A DNA stretch of 64,000 bases, taken from Paracentrotus lividus. Lineage: Eukaryota > Echinodermata > Echinoidea > Camarodonta > Echinidae. The position numbers and the translations under genes are program-made. Positions 24,214 through 36,163 of the stretch are shown one piece after another. Position 1 is the first letter of the stretch. The number at the start of each line of letters is the position of its first letter. The stretch is taken from the NCBI GenBank assembly GCA_940671915.1, contig CALNVZ010000174.1, positions 3,869,207 to 3,933,206 on the forward strand, given 5' to 3'. The notes beneath the pieces were generated by a model. The model was not told the origin of the DNA, did no database searches, and saw only the letters and a program-made list of their open reading frames with translations.

Positions 24214-25873
24214 AATAAAAAATATACAAAAATTATACCAATAACTTTCAGGCTACAATTTTACTCCACTAGCTCTCTTTTATTGGATAAACAGTTCCAG
24301 CAGTTCTTTTTTGCAGTTAAAAATATTCAAAAGTTACTCTTCAAATCAATGACCTAGCTTGAATCCAACCTTTTCCCACAACCTCAAACAATAGAATTAA
24401 CTCAGGTATTCCTATTGTTAAACATAAAATGAACAGAGTCCAGATCTTGACATGATTGTGGTAGTAGGAGGGTTAAGGGAATATAAACGTGGGTGTACTC
24501 ATTAATGCAGAGTCACATATGTGTAGAGGAAAGATGAGCTTTTGGCGCTAAATGGAGGACATAAGAAAGATGATCAATAAAATGATATTTGATATTTATG
24601 AGCATAAATGACCCGCAAGCACCTTCTATCCTGAACACTTATTTCTTATCTTCTATTTCTCTGTGGCACTTTCTCTCTCTCTCTCTCTTTCTCTTGTTCA
24701 TTCTATCACATTGTTCTTTTCAGTCATTTGATCTCTTTATGTCTTTTACATCTTTCTCATTTTTAGTCATTTCCTATCCCATAATTTAAAACAATTTATC
24801 TTGTTTTCTCTTTTTCCTTCAACCACACTCTGCTTCTCACTGTCCTTCTATATTTGCACCCTTCCTACAGTTAAAAATTATGGTTTGTCTCTTTCTCTCT
24901 CGTGATATACATATGAGCATGGTATACAAAAGGAAGATTTCTTTCTCAAAGTATCAAGGTCCACCTGTGTCTTTTCTCTCTTTATCATTTAGACTATTGA
25001 TTCCCCTCTCTTCACTTTTAATAGATTATAAAATAATAATCAGATATAATTCCTATAATGCCTTCCATCTCAACATACAAAGCTATCAATTCTGAATAGA
25101 GATGAAGTTTTCATATGAATCCCACCTGAGATGTAGGCTATGCAAGGCCAGTGTCTGATCTTTTGAATTTATCCATCATAAAAATAAACATATTGCTTTT
25201 ACGTGAAGCTTGATATGATTATAATCTTCATGTGTTTTTCTCCTCCTCGCCAACAATCATCGCTCAGTCTGCTATTGACGTATGGTGACCTTGGCGGGAT
25301 AAAGAGAGGAAGAAATTAGAAATTATCTCAAGCGTATTATGATTGAGTTTGATAGAACTGATTATTGCGGTTGTCATGGCGATATATGAATGTGGAGGCA
25401 GCATTGGTGGTGGTGGTAACAAAAGGACGGAGGATGTGAGATTGAGAGAGAATGAGAGTCTTTGAGATGAAGTCAGGCGGTTATGATGGGTTTGATTTGG
25501 CGTGATGGTAGTCTGCTTGTTGACTTCCCTGACCATACGCTCAACGCTCAACGGAGGATCATATTTTCATTTGGAAATACTTCCATAAAGTGCAATAATG
25601 ATAATAACAATGTATTTTTGATGTAACACGTGTGTCTGTATTGAATGTATGTATGAATGTTATTCATTGTCAAGCACTGTAGCCAGTTGTTTGTGGCAGA
25701 AAAAGTGGTATAAAAATAGTTGTAAGGTTTTAAAGCTTTATCAGGGTTATAATTTTTAATTTGTAATATCCTTTTGAAGCCCTTTTTGCCATTTATCTCT
25801 TTTTTTATCTACTTAGTCAAATTACGTAGTAAAAAATACATTTAAACATGAATCCACATCATTATGTCCTAAA
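24214..25873. other. No gene seen; pyrimidine-rich and AT-rich sequence
   Basis: No supported gene. About 24640-25040 is pyrimidine-rich and yields Ser/Leu/Phe frames. The minus-strand frame 25264-25551 covers a region with GGT/GTG repeats and resembles no known protein. The last 250 bp before the LINE are AT-rich. Confidence 0.6.
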
Positions 25874-26408
25874 ATAATTAAGCTCTAGACGGCTATGTCA
25901 GAAAACCCACTGGATGACATAGAAAGGGCGTGACGACCCTTGCTTCCGGAGTTAGGGGAGCGGATGGGGACAGGAGCATTAGACCATCAGCCCATAAAGG
26001 TGAAACTGGGCACCTGACACTACACGTCCGCGTGTGGCCACAGAGGGTGTCCCTTGGGCAGGATCAACAAGCTCTTAGCCTCCCGAGCCAGGTAACGGTG
26101 AACACGGGCAGCAGCGTAGCGGATACACACTTGGGCGGCGACGTTGAAGTCTACTCCGCTTAGTTTGTACGACGTCTGGCATAGCCCAAAGGACACTGGC
26201 AGAGGTCACTACTATAGAGAGCTGAGCACTGCGGGAGAAAAGAAACTTGGGGACTCTATCTCCTCTTTAATCATTCCAGTCCACATCATGCATGAAGTCA
26301 AATAAGAAACGATAGTTGCGGCGGTGAGCCCCAGGCTGGTCTCGTACCTTAGATACTACTGGGGATAGAGGTGACGTCGGTACGTAGGAGCGAACCGGCC
26401 ATGTCCCT

Positions 26409-27340
26409 ATGAAGCTGCCAAAATCAAAGCCTAATGGAAGTTTTACAGCGATGGTGCACACCGAAAACCACCGGCGCTGGACTAAAGAGAATTTAAGAAA
26501 AAACATACTTCTTGCTACCTGGAATGTTAGAAGCTTAAGTAAGGCTGGGAAACTTACTGTGGTATGCCATGAGATGGAACGTCTGAAGATCTCTGTTCTA
26601 GGTCTTGAAGAGGTCAGATTGACTGGAAAGGTAGATTTGAAACTACAAATGGCTACACAGTCATCTATTGCGGGAAAGGGCCAAACAAGGAGATACACCA
26701 TGGTGTTGGCTTCATTCTGGATAAGATATGTCAAGAAATGCTTGCTGGGATACAACATGATCAATGATCGTATTATTACCATAGGATTTCTGCAAAGGCC
26801 ATTTAACATGACCATTGTAGAGTTTATTTCACTACTTCAGCTGCGAGTGAAGCCGAACTTGATGAATTTTATGAGGTGCTCCAAGAAACGCTGGATAACA
26901 TCCCTTCGTGATGTCAAGTTTTATGGAGATGCTATCGCTAAGTTGGAAAATCATCAGTTCCTTCTATTTATGGCATATTTGGCCGTAGGACAGCAAGAAA
27001 TGACCAAGGAGTAAACTGATGAGTTCTGCGCTACCAACAATCTTGTTATCACAAAACATTGTTTGAGCAACATCAACGAAGGTTATATACATGGACTGCA
27101 CCAAAATGGTAAAACCAGAAATCAAATTGACTATATATCATATCACAGAGATGGAGGAGTAGCATCACCAAATTCGCACCTACCCTGGCGCTGACTGCGG
27201 GTCGGATCATCACTTCTATGTGCACGTTCAAATTGCATTGAAAAGGACAGAAAAGACATCTGCACCTCCAGGTTTGATCTTGAAAATTTGCAAGCAAATG
27301 ATGCTTTTTGTCGTGAAGCTTCTGACAAGCCAGTACACTT
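26409..27340 (+). pseudogene. LINE AP-endonuclease domain remnant
   Basis: The remnant retains hallmarks of the apurinic-like endonuclease that nicks target DNA in non-LTR retrotransposition: LLATWNVRSLSKAGKL near the start, then EMERLKISVLGLEEVRLTGK, a DRIITI block, a DELDEFYEVLQETLDNIP-like segment and a C-terminal QIDYI. The frame 26409-27014 (201 codons) crosses several true-frame changes, so its middle and end are partly out of phase. Where the family has a GDxNA catalytic signature this copy reads GDAIAK, so a key residue seems lost. It lies directly upstream of the reverse-transcriptase remnant. Confidence 0.8.
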
Positions 27341-27399
27341 AGTGGTTTCCTTGAAGAGAAATCAAAAATGAACTTTGGCAGGACATAAAAAATGTCATA

Positions 27400-29434
27400 C
27401 TAGATGCTGCTAAGAAGACAGTACCGAAAAGACGCAAAAGCAACAGGAATGGATATCCACAGAGACTTTCATTCAAAATTGATGAAAGAAGAAGACTGAA
27501 GCACTGGTTTGAAAATGCTGCTGACAGATCGGAGAAGCATCGTACTCAAAATGCAATTCTGAAGTTCAACGTCTAATTAAGACATGATAGACAGAGAAAC
27601 ATTGATAGACAGGTACTGAAGTAGAAAAATATGCGGTCATAAACTCTAGCAAGAGATCTGTGTACAAAGGAGTCAAAAGCCATCACAAACAAGTTTACGC
27701 CGAACTGGACTCTGTCAAAAAACGAACAGGGAACAGTTCTATTCCAAAAGAGAAGATGTAAGAAAAGTAGAGTGCGAAAGAGTATGCCAAAATTATAGTG
27801 AAAGACCGAACGACAACTTCCAGGCATGATTCCAAGAGAAGACCAGGAGCTCCACCCTTGAGAGATGAAGTAATACAGGCTCTGCAAGAACATAAAATAA
27901 TGGGAAGAGAGTCCTGGGATGTGATGATATACCATTTGAACTTCTCAAACATTCAGGCAAAGAGAGCATTTTGTATCATGCATCAACTTTGTGTCGCCAT
28001 CTGGGGAGAAGAAAGAAGTGGCCAGAAGACTGGAGTAAAGTCAATCTCGTAATACTACCCAAGAAGGGAGATGCCATGCAATGTGCAAATAACCGGACAG
28101 TGCTCTTATATCACATGCTATAGCAAAGTAATTCTCAGATATAGCAGAAGATGAAGTGAAAAAGATTGGATAGAGAGATATCACAGCTCAAGCTGGATTC
28201 AGACCAGGGCGTGAGAACAAGAGACCAGAAACACAATCTGAAGAATGATAAGGAAAACGACGAGAATGAGGGGAGGAGACTGCTACATGTCTGTTTATCG
28301 ATTATAGTTAAAGCATTCGACACAATCAGACATGAACGCTATGGCAGGGAATGTGCGACATGGGCTTCCTAGCCACATCATTGAGCTCCTACGCAAGACT
28401 GTAATCGATAAGCTGGCAGTCTGTCAGAAACTGGCTATGGTATGAAGAGTGGTTCGAAATTGGCAAAGGAGTGAGACAAGGGGTGTATTCTTTCACCACC
28501 TGTTTAATAGTATACCTCAGAACTATAATGGCGGGAAGCTCTTGACATTTACTGGGACTGTGGCTATTTGGAGGACAAGATATATACAGATTTAAGATAT
28601 GCTTGACGTGTCGCCCTGCTTCGCTGGATATTTTGGAAGAAATGCAAGATCTCTTACCAGAGGATCAAGAATACCATGAATCTGCAGCCTTTCATTGAAT
28701 GTATATCAAAACTAAGTTCATGATTGTGGGAGAAGAACCTTGTGAAGGTAGAGTTGAAATCAACAATGACAGCAAATATACAGGGTTAATGGAGAAGTTA
28801 TTGAAGTTTTATAACACTTCAGCTACCTCGGGACAATGGTCACGACCAGATGTGACGAGCAGACCAGACTCAAGCGGAGACTTGCCATCGCAAGGAATGC
28901 AACTGTATCGCTATCTACAATATGGAAAAACAAGGTCATCAACAGGACTACAAAGATCGACTGTTGAGACATAGTGTTCCCCATTGCTACATGACGGTTG
29001 TGAGTCCTGGGCGACTGAAGAGTCGGATAGATAAAGAGGGTCGAAGGCCTTAGAACTATGGGGCATGCAGGCTGTATTGCTTCGATCAGCTGGCAGAGAG
29101 GAAAACTAATGAATATGATGCTCAAGGATAGGTGAACAACTGAATTGTTGAGCACAGTTGACCCAGCTTCAACTAGTCGCTACTTATCGACATGTTGTCG
29201 GAGCTGCAAAGACGAGTACGACTTGAGTGAGGAATGGTGTTGGTAAACGAATAAAGAGAGGACGGCAAAAACAAGTAGGACAGACGTATATAGTCACTCA
29301 CGAATATGACATTACCAGGGCTATATGCAAGCGCCGAGGAGAAATAATGTGTATCAGTCAAGATCGAGCAGGGAACTTGTGCATGATGCCACGGCCGGTC
29401 GGAGACCTGACCGATCCGCACCCTGATGATGATG
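27400..29434 (+). pseudogene. LINE reverse transcriptase and C-terminal region remnant
   Basis: Fragments in alternating frames follow the order of LINE reverse transcriptases: a linker with PKRRKSNRN, a DEVIQALQEHK block near 27860, PEDWSKVNLVILPKKGD near 28025-28070, QAGFRPG near 28190, a broken FIDYS...KAFDTIRHER (about 28290-28340, frameshift inside), and GVRQG near 28470. The catalytic YADD site appears as YA followed by a stop (28603-28605), so it cannot be active. Downstream are a KYLGT-like piece, RRLAIARNATVS, a YGCESWA block near 28995, and an end in DDDDN from the GAT repeats. No frame exceeds about 120 codons. Confidence 0.78.
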
Positions 29435-29447
29435 ATAATTAAGCTCT

Positions 29448-30923
29448 TTCTCAAATATTCACCATACCATTATGTGCCTCTACTATATAAGACAATATCT
29501 AATAAAAAATATAAATTTGACTTCTGGAAATTGAATCATACTTATCTGAAGAACAATATATGTGAAGGTTTTAAGGAAAAAAATACAACCTTTCAAATCA
29601 AGAAATAATATTTTTTGGAAAGTGATCTCAAATGTAAAAGAAAAAGCTGACTGTTGTGGGTGTGATACTTGAAATTTCCAATTCAAGAAAGTGCACACTA
29701 TGAGAAGCTATATGCCTGAAAATATGTTATGTATTCTCCGTATGTTTAGGTCATCTAACCGATAGAGTAAATGAATCATGCGATGCTTTGCGTAAATCTA
29801 TTTTCTTTTATACCCATGATACCCCATTCAGTGTAGTAATCCTGTTGTCTATTCCCGGTCTTTGTGTCTCTTGTACTTTCTCATCAAATAATGAGTTCAC
29901 GACTTCCTCCAAATTAATCATCTAAATCAAAACAATGGAGGCAGCAAACATAAATGGCAGGTATTATTCCTAGATTTTATCCATCCCTTAGGGGGACCAT
30001 CATGAATACTTGTAACCCAAATTAATTAAATCAGTCATGGCACAATTACTAATTGAAATACGTGATGGGTGTTTGAAAAGAAATAAAAGAAAATATGAGG
30101 ATTTCTCTAGACGATAGCTAAACATAACAATGCGCCAAGTCCAGACAAAGCTTGTAAATGAAAGACGCAAAATCGTTGTAGGCCGGAACAAATGAATTTC
30201 ATACTTGTGAAAATATTCCTAGTGGGCGAATAGATTTCAGTTTGGACGGGACATTTCCCTCGGTGACTCGACTTCAATTTGCTGAGAGATGTGGAGAGTT
30301 TATCGGTCTTTTATCCCTTAACTAAACAATTCATCTCATATTGCCAACCTTTTAATGATCACGCCTTGTCCGCTGTTGTTGTTCCCGAACAAAGGGCCGC
30401 AAAGCGACCCCCACTGTCTGTCTCCGCCTTTTATGTTCAGGAGCTAACATAATATCCTCAGGGAGGTTCTCTCCTCTCATGCCCTAGTGTGTGTAGACGT
30501 TCTGTGGTTGGAAGTGATTTTTCAGCCAAAATACTCTTATTTATCCCCCTGTGGATTTGTAGCTTTATTGGTGTGAAAAATTAATCAAGAGAAGTGGGCA
30601 TTTTGGGATGAATGGAGCAATGTTTTCTTCTTTCATTGAGGGTTTTTTTTTTTTTTTTTTTTTTTGGGGGGGGTCTGAACTCACATCAAGGTTCAAGCAA
30701 GATTATGTATGGCATTAAAAATGGGGATGCTTTATTTGTTGTTTAATGTAAAGAAGGGATTTAGTCAAAGAACTTTGATGAATTTCAATGTTCTATCATT
30801 GGTCATTTATTGAATGAGCTTTTGCATCCTGACATTAAACAGAGGACTATAGCAGTCATTGGAAAGATGCCAACACTTTATTGAAATGAAATTCCCCAAG
30901 CTAGGAGATTATATGGATGTTCT
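29448..30923. other. No gene seen
   Basis: AT-rich sequence without a supported gene. About 30350-30450 is GC-raised. A T run followed by a G run lies at 30641-30672, and the sequence then continues AT-rich to the next LINE insertion site. Confidence 0.6.
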
Positions 30924-30935
30924 ATCATAATGTGA

Positions 30936-31723
30936 CACATGAATGCCTAGGTACAAGCTCTTTATTATTAGTTAATTTTGAATTCTCTAAATTGAAGAAA
31001 GCTTTTCCCAAAATATGGGAACAAAAGATAAGAAACAACAATGATAATCGCAACGAAACAGATTTTTCAAATGACATGTGTCAGAATTCAAATGGAAACA
31101 CGATTAATTTGAGTCACATGAAAGAAAAACATTTTTATAATGCATTGAATGATTCAGAAAATAGCAATCCTTCAATTGCAACGTTTTGGCAAGATGTTTT
31201 TAACCTACCAATAGATTATGAATGGAGGCATGTTTTAAATCTTAAGTTGAAAAAGATAAAAGGAAATAAAGTAAAGCAATTGAATTTTAAACTTCTTCAT
31301 AATGTTTTGCCTTTCAAAGACAATCTTTTCAAATGGAAAATAACTAATGACATAAATTGTAAATATTGTAATGAACCAGAATCATTGATACATGTTTTAC
31401 TTAAATGTCGTCGAATCACTGATTTTTGGAGGAAAATTCATTGTTTAATTATAAGTTTGTTCAAACAAGATATTGTGATTGATGAAAAAGTAATGTTAAT
31501 TGGAATAAGACCTGATGATTCAAAGTTTAGGCTTATAAATGTCCTAATTTCATTTGCTCAATTAGCAATTTACAAGATTTATATTCTTAATATTTTCAAA
31601 GGTAAATCTTTGAATAGTCAAAAAGTTTGGATGGCTTTCAAAAATGATTTTAAGTTTTACGCTTCACGTCAATTCAAGAAACAAAGACAGTTAATCCAGG
31701 ATTTAGAGTTATACCTATGTTGA
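30936..31723 (+). pseudogene. C-terminal ORF2 fragment of an L1/Tx1-like LINE
   Basis: An open frame running from 30917 to the stop at 31723 (268 codons). Its first codons, MFYHNV, lie in flanking DNA and the target-site duplication, so the start codon is host sequence; LINE-derived sequence starts at about residue 7. The protein is Lys/Asn/Ile-rich and carries NINCKYCNEPESLIHVLLKC-like spacing, CxxC-x7-HxxxxC (about residues 145-165), the zinc-knuckle-like domain found after reverse transcriptase in L1/Tx1-type ORF2. The upstream LNFKLLHNVLPFKDNLFKWK is also typical of that region. Endonuclease and reverse transcriptase are missing, so it cannot retrotranspose itself. Whether it is expressed is unknown. 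Confidence 0.82.
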
Positions 31724-31760
31724 AAGAAAATGCCGAATTTATATTGTTTTCTGTACTCCT

Positions 31761-31892
31761 TTTCTTCTTCTCTCTCTCTCTCCCTCTCTCTTCTCTCTCT
31801 CTCTCTCTCTTCCTCTCTCTCTCTTCCTCTCTCTTTCTCTCTCTCTCTCTTTCCCTCTCCCTCCCTTCTCTCTCTCTCTCTCTCTCTCTCTC
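31761..31892 (+). repeat. (CT)n tract inside the LINE 3' region
   Basis: About 130 bp of CT repeats with CC and TT interruptions between the ORF2 stop and the AATAAA signal. It lies inside the target-site duplications, so it either came with the element or expanded after insertion. Confidence 0.9.
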
Positions 31893-32018
31893 ACATATAC
31901 TCCGACCCTATCTATATGATTTATGTAAATAATAACTTTGATATATTATATGTAACAATGAATTGGATGCAATAAAGTACCTCGAAAGAGGAAAAAGAAA
32001 AAAAAAATCATAATGTGA

Positions 32019-34098
32019 AAAGTATAAGAATGATTGGAATATCAAAGTAATTTCATAAAAAAGCAAAAACCTGAATGTTAGAAAGTCCTAAACTCGTTTT
32101 TTTTTTCCCCCAAAAGGAAAATATATGTAAATTAATACACTGAGATTATAGGTAATGGGAAATTGTATAGTTCTCAACTTTTGCCATCCTATTAAGAAAC
32201 ATTACAGGGGGAAGAGAATGAATTGAGAATGAAGCAGATGAACTTCATGAATTGATTCATCAAGGATTCTATGAAGGATATCATCAAAGTCTTTCTAAGA
32301 CAGATGGTGTCCTTGGTGATATTGATCATGATCAAACAGTAACCCTCTGAACTCCACTCTTGACATTATGGCCTCTTCACACTAAGGGTTAACAATGTTA
32401 CCAATCCTTGTTATGCTTTATTCATATGTCCTGGCTTCGTCTAGATGACGTCTGATAAACACTTCCTAGATGCGTCTGTATTGGTAAGACGATACAGCTG
32501 CAAAACTGTTCCTTGAGATGTGTAATGTTTCTTAGATTCTTCTTGATTGAATTTATTGGTTTGTTTGTCATTGATTGTGCAAGGTTAATGAAGAAGTCCC
32601 CACTTGACTGTCATGGCCTTCAGAAAGGAAGGCTTACATTGGGAATGTTACCCATGCCTTATTCATATGTTCTGCAATCGTTGAGATCATTCCAGATAAT
32701 AAAGTAACTTACAGGTCTTAGAGTGCTTCAGAATATGAAAGGAATAATTTTCCTGCTATTTTATATGGACAAGTTCCTCATATTTCATATGGTTGAACCA
32801 ATCGACTTGCATTGAATTGATTGACTTTTTTTTTCTCATGTGAGTTTATTGATTTAAGATGACTTGCTATAAAATACAAATGTTCAGTTGCAAATGTTAG
32901 AATAAACTTGTTAAAATTCATGTGTCCATTCGTATTTGAGATCTTCCTGATAATACTGATCAAATATTTCACAGATGCTACTTTTTAGAAAACTGTTTAA
33001 ACTAAAATATTCAAAATATCTGAAAATTGAAGAGAGTCTCTGTACTAGAGTTTTTTTTTTAATAAATGGTGTCAGGAGTGGGATGACAAGGTCACAAAAC
33101 CATGTAGGAAGTCTCTTTGTATTCTGATTGAATAAGTTGTAAATGAAAGTTACTTAGTTATACTTAAATACTTTACTCCTTTGCCTTGTGTAGATCATTA
33201 TGATAACATGTTTAATTTCTTCTCAGATATTTATTGGCCTTTTTGAGGAAAAAATCATGAGCAATATTAAAAAGGGGTTGAGAACAAAAGAGGGTATATA
33301 TCATCTGATGTCTTGCATGTCAATTTAAAAATCTTTGTTGATGCAAAGTTTAAACCTTCCTTTTTTAAAACCTTAAATTTCTTAAATTTCCTTGGAATTA
33401 TCATCAGTTTGAATATTTTTTTATATGATGTATATTGTTGCTTCCTTAGCTTGTTTCGGGGAACCCCCAATTATTTTCCCTAAAGAGTAAGGTTTACGTT
33501 GGAAACATTACCAATATTTCTTTTGTTTTGTGGGGTCTAACTCAAAATTAGATCACTCATGATAAAGACATTACTAAAAGTATTTAAAGATGCATTCTGA
33601 TTCTGGTGAAGTAAAGGTATAAGAATGTTCTTGACAGAATAGGGAAGATAAATTACTATGATTTGTTTTGTATTCTAGCTCTTTAGGCCCCCACACCAGC
33701 CTAAGTTTTGAAATTAATATGCTTTTCTGATCTAAATAAGCCGTATGAGAACTAAAGCTTAAGATCATTTGTAATGTGATCACAATTAGCCTACTATTTC
33801 TTGCGCTTAATCAGTTTCAAGCCCTTGTCAACATAGGCTTTTGGTGGGAGTAGCGACTAATTCGCGAATGCAAAACAAGAATATATATTAAAATGCCTCA
33901 GGACTTATTGTTCATCTTTTTGTTAAACATTCATTTTGCAATGAATTATGAGAGTCAGATAAAGGTCTGTCAGTCAAAGTTGCATTTTGGAGCAGTCAGA
34001 TATTGAGTAGAAAGCTAAATGTCAATTACCACTCATATCCTAGACGTTACTGATCCTTCTATGACTATCATACCATCTGAATTCCCTTTTTACTTGTT
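32019..34098. other. No gene seen; possible diverged short repeats
   Basis: No supported gene. Segments near 32385-32440, 32640-32690 and 33490-33520 share a loose pattern (an AATGTTACC-like core followed by TTATTCATATG or similar), perhaps old copies of one repeat. Otherwise AT-rich. Confidence 0.5.
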
Positions 34099-36163
34099 TG
34101 CATATGGGCAATTCCACGGTAACTGACGTTACACACAACCAGAATTTTCTACATTCTTTTTGTTGTAGTTACATAAATAAGAATACATGGGTCTTCAAAT
34201 TAATATACCTTTATAAGTTAGTGTAAAGCAAGGCGTTGTATAAAAAAATTCCACCCAAACATCATTTCCATTGAAACGCCAAGCAAAACGTGTCGGTAAC
34301 TGACGTTACAGAAAACGGACATGCAAAATCAGGGTGTTGATCAAATGTCAATTTCTCATGTCCATGACGTGTTATAATGATAAGTCTTATATGACATCAT
34401 TCCTAGTTCTATATGAACAGATTTGCAAAATAAGAAGAGATTTTCATAATTTTTGTTTATGCTGGGGAAACTTTTGTGAAGACATGTCGGTAACTGACGT
34501 TACGTAACTGACGTTACCTTACATCTTCCATAGACTTTACACATGTAAAATCCCGATTTTGATTCGGATCCAAATATTTTTTTCCTGGCTTTTGAGAATT
34601 ATGTGTTTGATATGATATCAAACCTATGTTCTAGGTAACAGATTGGCCAAATATGAAGTAATGTAATCATTTTCTATTATTTAGCTAAAACTTTACTGTG
34701 AATATGACGGTTGTACACATACATTTCCTATAGGGTTTGTACATAATATTTTAAAATTTTATTTCTTACTACTATTCCATCACTTAGATATTGGAATATG
34801 TTAGTATTAAGATATCAGAAACTCTAAAATAGTTTTTTGAATGATTAATACACGTAGGATGTCCCACACATGTATTTTTATGTAGTGCATGTGAATCTTG
34901 ACAGAATTGGGTTCACTATCATTTGTTGATTCTAAATCCTCACAGCACACAATAGGTGAATTGTTATCAACCTTTTGAAAATCACTTTAAACAGTTTCTT
35001 CCTCAATTCAAACTTAACGTATGAACAGTAATTTCCATTTAACTCATTTTGTACAAAGATATGATCAATAAAAATGCTGAATTTCAAAGCAGGGTATTGA
35101 AATTTGTTGAAAATTGCTATTAGTCTTTGCATCAAAATGAAAGCCTGTCAAAGTAAAGTGTTTGTTCTGTGCTTTGTTCTATCAAAAATCGCGTACATGA
35201 TCTCAGCAGATGCACAGACATACATGTAGGAGCTTTGATCTACTTTTTTTTTCTTTTTCTTCATTTAGTATTATAAAAATACAGAGAGAAGTTTTGAATA
35301 CAACCAAAAATTGTATTTCCATTTATCATAACATTTAAACTTGTTGGCTCATATTCCAATACAATGGATCCTGATCACATCAATAGTAATTACTGAAAAT
35401 CTAAAGTAGATTTGGGGCTTAGGTCTACATGAACATGTACACGACATGGCTTTTCCCAACTCTTATATCATTAAAAGAAGAATTCCATTGACACATACAG
35501 TCTTTTTATCGCTAGATGATTAGTTAATCAATAGTAATTACTTCAGATACATACAGGTGTCCAAATTGTATTTTTTTAAAAAAACAGTAATTGCATCATG
35601 GTAACTGACGTTACACTAGGTCATGGTAACTGACGTTACACAACTCAGCTGTCAATTTTGATTGATTGTATGTTGAATATCCTTCGCTTTGCTATTGATA
35701 ATAATAAGATGCAGTCATACATTAGAAATCTTAATTGGCATAGTTGATACTTTCTTCGTTGTGGAAAAAAATAAACAAGTTCATGTTTTTGGTAACTGAG
35801 TTACATCCCAAATGAGGGTAATTTAAATCTCAGTTTTTACCAAAGCACAATTGAACCAAAATTTTTAAATACAGTTTATAAAGTGTCTTTCAAACAACTT
35901 TATCCATGTGAAAGATTATCTGGACAGAAAGTTTTAGTTGGGAAAATGAAAATGAGTTTTTGTAAGTATACCTTTTCTATACTAAAATCGATTGTAATAC
36001 TTCGGCATTTGTTTAGAAGGTGAAAATGGCCGCCATCGGTAAAATTTTATGATTCTTAAAACTTCCACTCAAATGCATTTTGAAAATCAAAATTATTTTA
36101 ACCAAATATCATTTTGAATTTCTGGCACCCTTGTCCGGATTTCTGTGGAATTGCCCATATGCA
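34099..36163. mobile_element. Putative ~2.07-kb terminal-inverted-repeat element with internal motif array
   Basis: TGCATATGGGCAATTCCAC at 34099-34117 is matched exactly in inverse at 36145-36163. The outermost bases contain CATATG, itself palindromic, so the boundary between terminal repeat and target site cannot be fixed. The first internal motif copy starts one base after the left repeat. The interior is AT-rich with no credible transposase frame, so this would be a non-autonomous DNA transposon. Superfamily unknown. The alternative is that two small elements happen to lie in inverse orientation, but the motif array between them favours one unit. Confidence 0.55.
34118..35804 (+). repeat. 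Seven copies of the 15-mer GGTAACTGACGTTAC (or close variants)
   Basis: The core GTAACTGACGTTAC is exact at 34119, 34296, 34490, 34504, 35601 and 35626, with a one-base-shorter variant (GTAACTGAGTTAC) at 35792. Two copies are fused head to tail at 34490-34517. In the other cases the flanks are not conserved, so the motif itself is what is kept. It is an interrupted palindrome (GTAAC, 4-nt spacer, GTTAC) and contains TGACGT, a CREB/ATF-like half-site. Gaps of 177, 194 and 166 bp separate several copies. Subterminal repeated motifs are known transposase-binding sites in hAT and CACTA elements; that role is inferred here. Confidence 0.9.

Larger units (their letters stand above)
25874..29447 (+). 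mobile_element. Decayed near-full-length non-LTR retrotransposon with 13-bp target-site duplication
   Basis: ATAATTAAGCTCT occurs exactly at 25874-25886 and 29435-29447, bracketing 3548 bp. The body has a GC-richer 5' leader (about 25887-26400), an AP-endonuclease domain, a reverse transcriptase domain, a C-terminal region, and a (GAT)n 3' tail instead of poly-A. That order, one main reading frame and a simple-repeat tail are typical of RTE- or I-like LINEs; I do not assign a clade. Many stops and frameshifts make it inactive. Its composition contrasts with the AT-rich surroundings. The intact duplication shows that the element inserted as one piece and that both ends are preserved. Confidence 0.88.
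30924..32018 (+). mobile_element. 5'-truncated L1/Tx1-like LINE with 12-bp target-site duplication and A-tail
   Basis: ATCATAATGTGA is repeated exactly at 30924-30935 and 32007-32018. The inserted 1071 bp start inside a LINE ORF2, pass its stop (31721-31723), a (CT)n tract, and an AATAAA signal (31971-31976), and end in an A-rich tail (31991-32006). 5' truncation, A-tail and a target-site duplication are the classic products of L1-type reverse transcription in place. The duplication is unmutated and the remaining reading frame is open, so the insertion is probably young. It differs from the LINE at 25874-29447, which has a (GAT)n tail and is decayed. Confidence 0.9.

Noticed and set aside
25930..26163. 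Possible LINE ORF1 (77 codons)
   Set aside because: No coiled coil, RRM or zinc knuckle is visible and it ends before the endonuclease region; I treat it as the element's GC-rich 5' leader.
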